Shown here in pieces: positions 21,875 to 31,548 of a stretch of 64,000 bases of DNA. The DNA is taken from NCBI GenBank assembly GCA_963580285.1, contig OY757010.1, forward strand, positions 67,974,406-68,038,405, written 5' to 3'. How positions within the stretch are numbered: the stretch's first letter is position 1; each line of letters begins with the position of its first letter. The position numbers and the translations under genes were made by a program. The notes below the pieces were generated by a model, which was not told where the DNA came from, ran no database searches, and saw only the letters and a list, made by a program, of their open reading frames with translations. Origin of the DNA: Lucinisca nassula (taxonomy: Eukaryota > Mollusca > Bivalvia > Lucinida > Lucinidae).

Positions 21875-22102
21875 TTAACCCTTTTTGCATGAAATGGAAT
21901 CTTCCTCCTTATATATAGCAGGGGTCATTTTCAAAATTTGGGGGTGATGGTTGTGTTATCTTTAAAATTTATTTGGAAAAGAGCTGAACTTTTTGCAAAT
22001 AGTGCAGGCTCTGATCAGACGCCACGTTTTGCGGTGTCTGATCTGGAACTGCACTGTTTGCCAGGGTACCTGTTTTGGGGTTTCTGGTATAAAATGGGTT
22101 AA
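21875..22102. mobile_element. TTAA-ended MITE-E, copy 1
   Basis: The ends TTAACCCTTTTTGCAT and TATAAAATGGGTTAA are inverted and include TTAA on both sides, the target of piggyBac-type transposases. A Hairpin-C palindrome (22005-22065, GCAGGCTCTGATCAGACGCC) sits near the right end. Other copies: 23614, 41037 and a fragment at 63235. Confidence 0.85.
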
Positions 22103-22272
22103 CCTGCTGCATGAATTAATTTTGCAACAACAATTTCTGACTATTAACATATAAAAGTACTTGATACAATGTATTCAATCAAACTCACAAACAGCAGAAT
22201 TTCTGATCAGATGGCTTCTTCAGACCGAAAACACTGAGTTTTATTTGAGCCAAATGTTTAACAGAAGAGAGC

Positions 22273-22402
22273 AAAAACCGGAGTTCTCGGAGAAAAACTA
22301 CCTGACCTCCAGCTGCAGAACTTGATCGGCTGGAACCCACAGCGGCTAGAGACCTAATGATTAAGAGTCAGTGCTCTTACTCACTAGGCCATGGAGGCCA
22401 TC
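22273..22402 (-). mobile_element. SINE-D (tRNA-like)
   Basis: The minus strand starts GGCCTCCATGGCCTAGTGAG and has GTGGGTTCCAGCCG (B-box-like). The body reads GGAGGTCAGGTAGTTTTTCT. It lies 70 bp from exon 5. Confidence 0.7.
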
Positions 22403-22472
22403 TAAAATTGTAGATGATATTAATGATTGTTTTAGAGAAATCACAATTATAATAGAAAATCTGCTGACTTAC

Positions 22473-22592
22473 AGCCTGTCTTTGTGCTGCTCTTTCTGAC
22501 AGTTCAACGACACTCTTTCCGAACTCTTTAAAGCAGTCCATCAGTTCCTGTTGGTTAGACGCGTTTCTAATCCTTCCAAGGTCATTCTCAAC
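22473..22592 (-). CDS. CTNNA: alpha-catenin exon 5 (residues 158-197)
   Basis: This 40-codon exon begins VENDLGRIRNASNQQEL, matching the alpha-catenin segment V.DGILKLRNA.NEQDL, and ends RAAQRQA. The acceptor is TTTTTAG and the donor is GTAAGT; phase 0 on both sides. It is too short for a simple ORF scan and was identified by translating between the splice sites. It is part of the N-terminal helical bundle. Confidence 0.93.
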
Positions 22593-22616
22593 CTAAAAAC
22601 ATAAAACATTTGCCTT

Positions 22617-23026
22617 TTAAGGGGAATGGATAAACCTGGCAGTTTTTTTTTTTCACCATTTTCACAGGGAGACAACTTTAGGGGCACCCTGTTTACTTTT
22701 CTATAATCTCTGTGGCACGAAAATGGGGTCTACTCCTGAAGAAAAGAATTTGCTCCTCAGGGGCAAATTCTTTCTTTAGTTGAACCCTATTGATGTGGGA
22801 GACAAATATACCTGTAAAGGAGTTGCATCCCCTGAAGGTGTATCCATTTCCCTTAATGTGAATGAACACACCTGGCATATTTTTCCGCCGTTTTCTGTCC
22901 CACAAAAAAGGGGGTCTACTCTTCAGGAGCAAATTCATTCCTTTAAGAGTTGACCCCTACTGACATGCGAAACAAAATTACTTTTGAAGGAGTTGTCCCT
23001 GCTGAAGGTGTATCCATTCCCCTTAA
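22617..23026. mobile_element. TTAA-ended MITE-G, two adjoining copies
   Basis: TTAAGGGGAATGGATAAACC at 22617 is inverted as GGTGTATCCATTTCCCTTAA (to 22856) and again as GGTGTATCCATTCCCCTTAA (to 23026). Each copy has a hairpin made of AAAGAATTTGCTCCT and its complement. They share the middle TTAA, as if one inserted at the edge of the other. Confidence 0.8.
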
Positions 23027-23127
23027 TGTGTTGGAAACACCTGATATATTTCGTGCCACTTTATACAACCATGTCAAATGCTGGAATTTCTTACTTTCTT
23101 TCCGGACCCATTGTATACCATAAGAAG

Positions 23128-23525
23128 CTTATATGGGTGTTAAGTTGAGGGGTGGATGAAAAAATTTGTCTCGAGGGTCACTGTCCTGCATCTAGAGGCT
23201 TGCCGAGTGATGCCTGACAGTGATCCAGGGGCGGATTATTCTACCCACCACTAACACCCATGTAGAGTTCTTTTCTTGCATACCTTCCATTTCGGAGTAT
23301 GGATTTTTAATACTGCAGTCACTTTGGTTGCCTACGTCTGCCTTGTTGTGATGACACTACAGTGATGTTTAGTGACGTCATGGAACATGCTGTGACGTCA
23401 AACTTAACAACGGTGCTTATGAGGTTGTATTCAACCAGTGCATTTATCAAAAACGCAGGGGTAGAACAGAATTTCTATCCTAGGCGAAAACAACTGATTT
23501 CCTTATCTGGTGTGCAAGAAAGGTA
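23128..23525. mobile_element. MITE-F, copy 2
   Basis: Same plan as 12345-12780: TATGGGTGTTAAGTTGAGGG palindrome, TGACGTCA-like sites, and right end GATTTCCTTATCTGGTGTGC. Confidence 0.75.
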
Positions 23526-23613
23526 AACCTTTCCAATGTCCTATGTTGCACAGGTCCAGGTGTCAGGTTTGTTTACCGGTAATTTTCGGTTGGGTTAGGT
23601 CTGGACAACCTTA

Positions 23614-23823
23614 TTAACCCTTTTTTGTACCAAATGGAACATTCTTCCTTATATATAGCAGGAGTACATTCCAAAATTAAGGGGTGTCAGGTTCTGTTTT
23701 CTTCAAAATTTATTTGGAAAATGACTTAACTTTCCACCGTGTAGGCCCTGATCAAGTGTCTGATGTGGACCTGCACTGTTTGTCAATTACCCGTTTTGGG
23801 GTTTCTGGTACAAAATGGGTTCA
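23614..23823. mobile_element. TTAA-ended MITE-E, copy 2
   Basis: Left end TTAACCCTTTTTTGTACC, right end GGTACAAAATGGGTTCA (last TTAA mutated). The Hairpin-C region is partly deleted. The 67-aa ORF here is non-genic. Confidence 0.8.
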
Positions 23824-23839
23824 GGTCATGCCAATCCAG

Positions 23840-24062
23840 TCAGTTTACCAAACTACACATTTCCTGGGCTGTCTTATACATATGTAGTTGATCAGTACAG
23901 TGCATAAACTAACGAAGTGCCCTTCTTTTAACAGCGAAAGGGAGAAAATGATCATAAATATCAATGCATGACATAAAGAATGTTGTCAGACAGAATGGGG
24001 ATTGAACCCACAACCTCACGATCACAAGGAGAACCCACATCTAACAGAGCACTAAAGCTGGC
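23840..24062 (-). mobile_element. SINE-B, diverged copy
   Basis: Matches 2294-2602 (CAGTTTACC, TTTCCTGGGC, GGGAGAAAATGATC, and a decayed B box GGGTTCAATCC on the minus strand). Confidence 0.65.
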
Positions 24063-24295
24063 ATCATACTACACAAACTTGCATACAAATTATACAGTTT
24101 GGGCAATTCACAAAGTAAAGTGAAACACAAGCTTTTTCAATATTACATGTATCTGTGTCAAAGCTTATCATGTTATATATATAGGAGCTTACACAAGTGT
24201 TCATTTCATATGAAGTTTATGAAACTAGCCTTTGACTCTTTTAATATATTTCATATGAAATGACTGATTTTGTAAGTTTCTGTTTATAATCATAT

Positions 24296-24660
24296 AACAA
24301 TTTTTATTATATGACGTCAAGTCTGAGAATGTAATAATGCCATGTAATAAATTCGGTAATCCACCAGTGGAATAAATATGCAAATTAGTTAAAAACGCCA
24401 TGTAACATTACATGTACGAGGTACTTAAAGACAACGTGTTTACTAGTGACGGAATATTGACATTTTTGTACAAAAAACGTGAATTAAATATGTTTTAAAT
24501 GTCATATAATGAATAGAATCTTGCATTTGTGCTCATGTATTATGGAGTATATTAAACTTGCTGAGGAAAGCCTCACATTTTATCCGTTTCCTCAAGTCAA
24601 TAAATAAATTCAATAATACATGAGCACTCATCTAGGACTCTCTATTAAACCTGATCATGC
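24296..24660. repeat. Repeat H, copy 2 (inverted)
   Basis: Reverse orientation of 11650-12030: AATCCACCAGTGGAATAAAT, GCTCATGTATTATGGAG and AATAATACATGAGCACTC. Confidence 0.7.
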
Positions 24661-24741
24661 TCATTGCTGAAGATATTAAAAAGAATTTCCAACAGATTTT
24701 CAATTAGAAAACATGGTGTTGTCACGGATGGTATCAAGATC

Positions 24742-25260
24742 TTTGTTTTGCTTGTTTGTGTTGAGGTTTGACGTCCAAGTCAACACTATTTAGGTAATAT
24801 TGGAGTTTTCGGGCCTTTTACCCGACAAGATGAAATGTCATCTCAAGCCTTACTGCCCAAAAAGATCTAGGGTTTAAGGGATGGTGCAACTTTCACCACT
24901 TTGCCTGGACAGTCTTAAGGGGAATGGGAACACCTTCAGGGGAGGCAACTCTTGCCAAAGTATTTTTGTCTCCCATGTCAATAGGGGTCAACTCTTAAAG
25001 GAAAGAATTTGCTCCTGAGGAACAAATTCTTTCCTTAAAGAGTAGACCTCTATTTCGGCAGGATTTAGTCTATACAAAAGTGAACAGGAAGTCCTGAAAG
25101 TTGTCTCCCTTTGAAAAATGGCAGAAAAATGTTCCAAGTGTTCCCATTCCCCATCAAATTTCAAAATGGTTTAGCAGTAGTCAAATGCTTTGTTGGTTTC
25201 AGCTCTAGGCAGAAGTATCATGCAGTCCAAGCCCCCATAGGTAAGGATGCTGGCTTTATG
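24742..25260 (-). mobile_element. SINE-A split by MITE-G
   Basis: SINE-A (GTTTGTGTTGAGGTTTGACG ... TTGCCTGGACAGTC) stops at 24914 and resumes near 25157 (TTTAGCAGTAGTCAAATGC ... AAGCCCCCATAGG). The gap is the TTAA element below. Confidence 0.75.
24915..25156. mobile_element. TTAA-ended MITE-G nested in SINE-A
   Basis: TTAAGGGGAATGGGAACACC at the left and GTTCCCATTCCCCATCAA at the right. It has internal AAAGAATTTGCTCCTGAGGA and its complement. Confidence 0.78.
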
Positions 25261-25462
25261 ATGTCATGGGCCAGTGACCACACATGGTCTTACCATTTTT
25301 AAGGCACGATGCTAACCTCTAAATAACAGCAATACAGTATGATAAATTGTGATATTGGCACATGTATAAATATGTTATATAATTTTATTCTCTGTCCTTA
25401 TTTCTGTAAGGATGAAAATGTATGTGTGATGTACTGTATTTTACAATTATGTATTTGGCTTG

Positions 25463-25536
25463 AGCAAACAGTGCAGACCTAGATGAGACACTGCAGAATA
25501 TGACCATCTCATCAGGGTCTACACTGTTTGCCACTC
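25463..25536. repeat. Hairpin-C palindrome
   Basis: GCAAACAGTGCAGACCTAGA / CATCAGGGTCTACACTGTTT, in the middle of a segment with TACTTTGGGTAGTTAATTGC that also flanks copies at 13480 and 30430. Confidence 0.75.
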
Positions 25537-25600
25537 ATCAAGCTATTTTAATACACTACTTTGGGTAGTTAATTGCACTTTTTAGAATTTGAGAACAAGT

Positions 25601-25924
25601 TTTGTTTGTTTGATATGAGGTTGAATGCCCCCCGCCACCCCCAAAGCCAAACCAGTCAACACTATTTAGGTCATTTTGGAGATGTTGCTTCCAATTTTGT
25701 GGGACTTTTACCCGACATTGAGATGAAACGACATCTCAATCCTTGCCGCCTAATGAAACCAATAGAGTTTATATGCATGGATGGTTGGACTCACTGCACT
25801 TTGCCTGGGCAGGCTTAGACCTCCTAAGCTGTTAACCAGTTCTCATGTACGGTCAGTTTCAACTCTGCAAGGAACATCATGCAGCCCAATCTATTTCTCC
25901 AAGCACCCATGGGAGGGGGCCATC
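25601..25924 (-). mobile_element. SINE-A with 9-bp target duplication
   Basis: Full-length minus-strand copy flanked by agaacaagt (25592-25600 and 25925-25933). It has an internal C-rich expansion near 25628-25650. Confidence 0.85.
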
Positions 25925-26009
25925 AGAACAAGTATGGTTAGGAGCTGAGGTGTCTGAATTCGTAGGGCAAATATGTTAAGACCTAGAAAAAGTGTCCATA
26001 GGACACGGA

Positions 26010-27270
26010 TGCCCCCGCCAAAATGTCATTCAGAAACCAGAATTCCGCAAAAGGCTATGTCGCGCCTGTGGGGGCGCCAAGTGACCGAACCATGTAATCT
26101 AGGACAAGGTCAAATATTAATACTTCCATAAAAGTTGCCATTCCGAGATGCAAGCTTGTACTAAGTATCATTAATGAAGCTGTAACAGCTGCTGAGAAAT
26201 GAACTTAAACATTAGGTTGAACACTAGGGTTTATTCAATAGTTCACTAAGTCAGTGAACCATGAAATGTAAGTCAAGGTCAAATATGGATGCTTGCATTA
26301 AAATTGTCATCCCTAGATTCAAGTTTGTACCAAGTATCATTAATAATGAAGCTCTTATAGTTCTTTTGAAATGAACTTGCCCATTAGGGTGAACGCTAGG
26401 GTGGTCAGAATATTTCACAAAGTCAGTGAACCATAAAATGTAGATCAAGGTCAAATATGGATGCTTGCATTAAAATGATACAAGTTTGTACAAAATATCA
26501 TTAATGAAGCACTTATAGTTCTTGAGAAATAAACTTGACCATTAGGGTGAACGCTATGGTGGTCGCAGTAACCATGAAATGAAAAGTCAAATATGGATGC
26601 TTGCATTTAAGTAACCATCCCCAGATACAAGTTTGTACAAAATATCATTAATGAAGCTCTTATAGTACTTGAGAAATAAACAAACTTGACCATTAGGGTG
26701 AACGCTAGGGTGGTCGCAATATTTTACGAAGTCAGTGAACCATGAAATGTAGGTCAAGGTCAAATATGGATGCTTGCATGTCATCCACAGATACAAGTTT
26801 GTACCAAGTATCATTAATGAAGCTCTTATAGTTCTTGAGAAATAAACTTTACTATTTGGGTGAACGCTAGGGTGGTTGCAAATGTTGACGCCTTGACAAA
26901 CGGACCAGCCCCCGCCAATAGGGGCTTGAAGAAATATATGGGCTGCATGATGCTTCCACGCAGAGCTGAATCTGGCCCGCACACTAGTACTGGTAAACCG
27001 CTTAGAGGATCTAAGCCTGTCTAGGAACTGTGGTGTGCGGCGGACCGTCCATGCTAATAATCCCTATTGGTTTCATTGGGCGAAAGGGCTTGAGATGTCA
27101 TTTCATCTCAATGACGGGTAAGAGTCCCACAAAATTGGAAGTAACGTCTCCAAAATGACCTTTACAGTGCTGACAGGGACGTTAAACCTTAAATCAAACA
27201 AAACAAATTGACAAACGGACGGAAAAACGGGCGCCTATATCGCACCATGCTAATAGCAGGTGAAAAGGGT
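26010..27270. repeat. Tandem element of about 190-bp units with SINE-A inside
   Basis: The head has GGCTATGTCGCGCCTGTGGG. It is followed by five units with TCAAGGTCAAATATGGATGC, TTAATGAAGCTCTTATAGTT and AGGGTGAACGCTAGGGTGGT (26270, 26445, 26590, 26755 and an initial degenerate one), then TTGACAAACGGAC. A SINE-A (26906-27207) sits in that tail. The ORFs on the minus strand are repeat shadows. Confidence 0.85.
26906..27207 (+). mobile_element. SINE-A with 13-bp target duplication
   Basis: Head AGCCCCCGCCAATAGGGGCT, tail ACCTTAAATCAAACAAAAC. The flanks ttgacaaacggac (26893-26905, 27208-27220) are identical. Confidence 0.92.
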
Positions 27271-27279
27271 TTATATGTA

Positions 27280-27533
27280 ATTTAAACAGGTATAGCATTA
27301 GCATGAAGTTATTATTAAGGTAGGGAACAAGAGTTGTCTTCCTTGTTCATGACACATCATCTCAATGTCATGCATGCACCTGTAAAGTTTCATAAATTTA
27401 TTCCATACGGTTTAGGAGTTATGGCCCGGACACAAAGTGGGACGGAAGGATGGACGTATATACATACGGATGGACAGGGGTAATACTTAATGCCCTTCCC
27501 CTATTCTTCTTCGAATAGGCGGGGGCATAATTA
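27280..27533. repeat. Tandem-element tail ending at the exon 4 donor
   Basis: Contains GTTATGGCCCGGACACAAAG and GGACG tracts, and a terminal hairpin CTATTCTTCTTCGAATAG with flanking GCCC..GGGGGC, ending GGGCATAATT. The exon 4 donor starts at 27540. Confidence 0.75.
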
Positions 27534-27540
27534 AACTAAC

Positions 27541-27707
27541 CAGTCTTAGAGACTTCAGTAACAGATGTACATCCACCATATCAGCCAGTATCAGCAGCCT
27601 GGTAACGGCAGACAGGAGGGCCCTGGCGGCCCGCACCATAGCTCCACGCTTCATTGAACTGCAGGGATCAGCTGCAAACTCCTCAGAGGCCTCTCGCATT
27701 GTTTCAC
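27541..27707 (-). CDS. CTNNA: alpha-catenin exon 4 (residues 102-157)
   Basis: The exon contains FAADPCSSMKRGAMVRAARA and the following LLSAVTRLLILADM helix, among the most conserved parts of the alpha-catenin N-terminal domain, which contacts beta-catenin or another alpha-catenin. The acceptor CAG is at 27710-27708 and the entry is phase 1, completing the glycine codon begun in exon 3. The donor is GTTAGT (27540-27535). The palindromic end of a repeat element reaches to within a few bases of this donor (see findings), so the splice site survives on very little unique intron sequence. Confidence 0.95.
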
Positions 27708-27774
27708 CTGGAACATAAGCACATTAAATTTGAAATGTATTTTTTTAAATATTCAAACACCATTTTAGTTTATT

Positions 27775-28020
27775 CTACTTTAACACACTGCATGCTGGGT
27801 ATTTTTTCACAGCAGACAACATTTTTTAAATATTCTTTTAATTTTCCCAGAAAACAGGACTTGACATCTCATATGAATTGTCTCCTATAAACAGGACTTG
27901 ACATCCAATGCAAATTGTCTCAATAGGAGACAATTCGCATGAAATGTCAAGTCCTGTTTTCTGGGAAAAATAAGCAAGATATCAATTTGTCGTCTGCTGA
28001 ATTATCCAGTGCTAAAGGTT
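27775..28020. mobile_element. Foldback element with AACAGGACTTGACAT core
   Basis: TTTTCCCAGAAAACAGGACT and AGTCCTGTTTTCTGGGAAAA are inverted. The left arm is partly duplicated (AACAGGACTTGACAT at 27854 and 27891). The outer ends GCAGACAACATTTTT and the complementary CGTCTGCTGAA fit a longer inverted repeat. Confidence 0.7.
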
Positions 28021-28404
28021 AAATATAAAAGAGAAAGCAATGTTTCAGCTGGTACATAAGCATTTTAAAGTTGAAATGAAAATTCTAAAATATTCACATA
28101 TCAATGCTGTAACATTTTTACATGTACACCTGTGGACACAAAAAAATTGTTCAAACTCCTATGAAGTATCTTTCAATGAATTCCTTTGCATTAATTCAGT
28201 TTGAGAAGCAAATGTCATTCAACAAAGCAGTCTAAAACTGGATCAAGAAATATACACTGATTGGTCTTGTTGTGTCAAGCACTTTTTCCATTTTTAGGTC
28301 TGACTGACATTTGAGGTGTACTCTGATTGGACATTGCAGGAGACTACAATGCAATGTACAACACATTGCGTTTTGAATTTATTCATGGCTTGCACTTGAC
28401 TGTT

Positions 28405-28530
28405 TTGTTTGGGACTTTTACCCGACATTGAGATGAAATGACATCTCAAGCCCTGTCGCCCAATGAAACCAATAGAGTTTATTAGCATGCACAGTCCGCC
28501 TCGCACTGCGGTTCCTGGACAGGCTTAGAT
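28405..28530 (-). mobile_element. SINE-A internal fragment
   Basis: Only the middle (GGGACTTTTACCCGACATTG to TTCCTGGACAGGCTTAGA). Confidence 0.75.
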
Positions 28531-28870
28531 TTGCACTTGACTGACAGGATGTAAGGAAATATTGAATGAAACATATCAAAATGAAATGAAGCCCATCAAA
28601 GTTTAAACGGATTTGTGTCCAAAGGTGTATGTTAACTTATGTTTGAACAACTGTGCCCAGATCATCAGTAAAATACATATCTGAGTGTGCCACACGGATC
28701 TTGTCTCAATATCAACGCTGATGGCTATGATGCAATAGATGATGTTTTACAAGATGGCTTGTTACACAAGGGAGTCTCTGAAGGGTCTTAAACAGTCTTA
28801 ACCTGAAACTGTCATATGTTAATGAGGCCTGCTACATCTTCCTGCAAACGCATCTGACACAATTTTGCAT

Positions 28871-28932
28871 ACATAGTGTGGACCCAGATCAGACAGCTCC
28901 TTGGAGCTGTCGGATCTGGGTCCACACTGTTC
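28871..28932. repeat. Hairpin-C palindrome
   Basis: AGTGTGGACCCAGATCAGAC / TCGGATCTGGGTCCACACTG around AGCTCCTTGGAGCT; a nearly perfect copy. Confidence 0.82.
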
Positions 28933-29041
28933 GTAACAAAACTTTATAATACTTTGAAAGTAACCAGCTGACAAGAAGGTATCTTTTGTTAAGACTGGCA
29001 TCTTAAGGTTAAAGTTAGACAACTTTTCCAATCATAAATCA

Positions 29042-29303
29042 GGGGCCTGTTGTCCAAAGCATCGTTAGCCTAACGAGCTCGTTAGGGGTCAAATTGTTAA
29101 CTGCTGTAGCAGCTACATTATCTAATGCTCTGGTATTTTTGCTGCAAAAATAAAAGCAGCTTTTGCATAAAGCAGCTTTTGCATTTGCAAAAGCTGCTCA
29201 CATTTTTTTCAGCAAAAATATTAGTAAATTTGCCATATTTAATGAACAAAGTTTTAACCATAAGTTAACTAACGACATCGTGAGTTTTGATAAACTGGCC
29301 CCA
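29042..29303. mobile_element. MITE-D foldback element, copy 4
   Basis: Termini GGGGCCTGTTGTCCAAAGC and TTTTGATAAACTGGCCCC. The hairpin arm AGCAGCTTTTGCAT is duplicated once. Confidence 0.82.
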
Positions 29304-29434
29304 GACCTAAAGTGGCCATGCAAGAAGCAACCACAAAACATTTTCCATGCTCAACTGATTATGAAATTTGCCTGCAAAAAACTGTTTGCATGTTAATATT
29401 TGTGAGCAGGTTAAAAATATGTTTCTGCTGAATG

Positions 29435-29757
29435 TTTTACTTGTTTGTTTGGAGTTTTACAGCCCAGTCAGCACTACATGTATGATGTATAATGATGTAT
29501 TTAGGACATATCTAGCTTGTCAGTTTACCTAAACAGACTTCCTGGGTAGGTTTATACGTAAGTGCGTAACCAGTGAAGCTGTTCACCTTCTTTCACCAGA
29601 ACCAGGAAACTGCCCTTCTTGAATCAGTAGAAGGGAGAAAATGACTTTAGAAAAGATTTCATTATCAATCTCAATGAGAGACTGTTGCCAACCCCAGCAG
29701 GTATTGAACAAGCAACCTCCCAATCACCATGCATCCGAATAACCTACCAAGGCTGGC
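29435..29757 (-). mobile_element. SINE-B with 11-bp target duplication
   Basis: Same family as 2294-2602. Flanked by tctgctgaatg (29424-29434, 29758-29768). The tRNA-like head is more decayed. Confidence 0.87.
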
Positions 29758-29910
29758 TCTGCTGAATGAAGCAAGACTAGAACCTTGGTATTTCAATATC
29801 TATGAGCAATCTTAATTTCATGCACAACTCAGTTAAATTGAGTTTCAAAATATTTTGTAACCTTAGCAACTGTGCCATTTCATTAATCCCTATCTATTCC
29901 CACTTCTCAC

Positions 29911-30100
29911 CTGTACTCTTGACTTCATCAACAGCAGCTAACATATCAGCCCTCATGTCTGGATTTTCATTGGCTATCTCCTCCCCTTTCTCCACAAAGT
30001 TCTGTGTGGCCCGTTGTACAGCTGCACTCAAGACATGACCTTTCTTTGACCTTCCCTTCTTTTTGTTTGATGGACCTTTTTGATTCACCAGAGTGGTTAC
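29911..30100 (-). CDS. CTNNA: alpha-catenin exon 3 (residues 39-101)
   Basis: The exon opens VTTLVN directly after the CAG acceptor (30102-30101), continuing the conserved EPLVTQ/VTTLVN sequence. It then has the lysine/arginine-rich GPSNKKKGRSKK stretch, typical of alpha-catenins, and the helix that starts the beta-catenin-binding bundle. It ends with one base of a glycine codon before a GTGAGA donor. Length is 190 bp, phase 0 in and phase 1 out. A 392-bp hAT-type MITE lies only 55 bp upstream in intron 2. Confidence 0.95.
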
Positions 30101-30155
30101 CTGTGGAAACATTTAGCGTGTATGTATGTGTACAGTAAAATGCCTATACTAACAC

Positions 30156-30547
30156 TAGGGTTGGCTAATCGGAGCTGAAAAGATAATCGATTATCAGTCC
30201 TGTCATTGCAATCGATAATCAACTAGTAATCGCTATGATTTTTGTCATTATTTTACCTGTCTGGCTTTCTGTCTGAGCATGACTCTTACCATATGTTGCA
30301 CTTTACCATACATATATTTGAACAGACAGGCCTGAGCAAACAGTGTAGACCCAGATGATACGCCGCATTCTGCGGCGTCTCATCAGGGTCTGCACTGTTT
30401 GCCACTCATCCAGCTATTTTAGGTATAACTGTGGGTAGTAAATTGTACCAATCAAATAATCGATTAAAAGCAAATCACAAATGATAATCATTTTTGTGGA
30501 ATTTATTGATCGATTAATCGATTATACGATTAATTGTGGCAGCCTTA
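30156..30547. mobile_element. hAT-type MITE, copy 2
   Basis: Exactly the same 392-bp length as the copy at 13363 but in the opposite orientation. Ends TAGGGTTGGCTAATCGGAG and GTGGCAGCCTTA. The flanks actaacac and gctaacac agree at 7 of 8 positions. Hairpin-C core at 30333-30405. Confidence 0.92.
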
Positions 30548-30554
30548 GCTAACA

Positions 30555-30640
30555 CCACCACTGGAACTGTTCAAAAGTGGTCTTTAAGACAACTTTCGAA
30601 CAGTCCCAAGGTGGTCTCTGTGAAAACAGGAAGAACAAAT
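30555..30640. repeat. MITE-B hairpin fragment
   Basis: GGAACTGTTCAAAAGTGGTC and its near complement; no full termini. Confidence 0.65.
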
Positions 30641-30809
30641 GAAACCTACCAAATATGCGTTTAAAAGTGGAATCAGTCTTAATTTTAGCTGGTCCTTATT
30701 CCATTGTGGAATTCTGAAAATATGTGAGGTCACTGATGAGGCCTAATTGGCCAAAACTAGCTTGTCTGGCCCAGAAAAAAACGTGTACACTCCATACTAG
30801 TTCTGTAGT

Positions 30810-31180
30810 GTATTCCTTGCTTCAAAAGGATAACCCAGGGCATTTTCTGCCTGCTCAGCAGGGCCGAAATTCGGCCCCATTCCCAATGCCAAATAGCCTA
30901 AATTTTCCCAATTTTGTCATATTTATCCCCCCAACAAATGAAAAAATAACAGTCACAACAAAAGGAACAGAGAAAACAATACTTAACATCAGAGATTAAC
31001 ACGGGATAGTCAATATAATTCACCACAGTGAAGCTACAGCTGTATTGCACTGCTTAGCTATCAAATTCCTAAGACTATCATGAGCAAAAATCATCATCCC
31101 GGCATTTCTCTGATGAAATTGTGTTCCCAATTTTGGTATTTTGTCACTAATATTTTCCCAATTTTACCCAGGGGCCTTTA
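30810..31180. repeat. Fragment of the CAGGGA-type repeat
   Basis: Phrases CGAAATTCGGCCCCATTCCC, TTCCCAATTTTGTCA and TTTACCCAGGGGCC recall the inverted element at 6264-6522, with about 200 bp of other sequence in between. Confidence 0.45.
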
Positions 31181-31254
31181 CATGTATTTAAAGAGTAATT
31201 TGAATTGGTCTACAAGACATGTGTGCCCCCTTTTGTATGGTTTGGATAAAACTA

Positions 31255-31520
31255 TTCACAGGACTGCTGAAACTCTACTAATTGTACACTGAAACTAAGC
31301 TGTTTGTACAGGACTGCTGAAACTCTACTAATTGTACACTGAAACTAAGCTGTTTGTACAGGACTGCTGAAACTCTACTAATTGTACACTGGCTCTTTGC
31401 TTTTTGTACATGACTGTTGAAACTTTGCTTGCTTGCACATGATTGTTGCAACTTTGGGGACTGCACAGGAAACCTGGACATTTGCTGTTTGCGCAAGTTG
31501 GTTGAAACTTTTTTTATGAT
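31255..31520. repeat. 50-bp tandem repeat and degenerate minisatellite
   Basis: The unit GGACTGCTGAAACTCTACTA...GTTTGTACA occurs two and a half times (31261-31389). It then decays into a series of TTGAAACTTTGCT..TTTGCACA phrases related to 32640-32770 and 43330-44160. Confidence 0.8.
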
Positions 31521-31548
31521 TAACAATTGTGTTATTATTCTTATTTTT

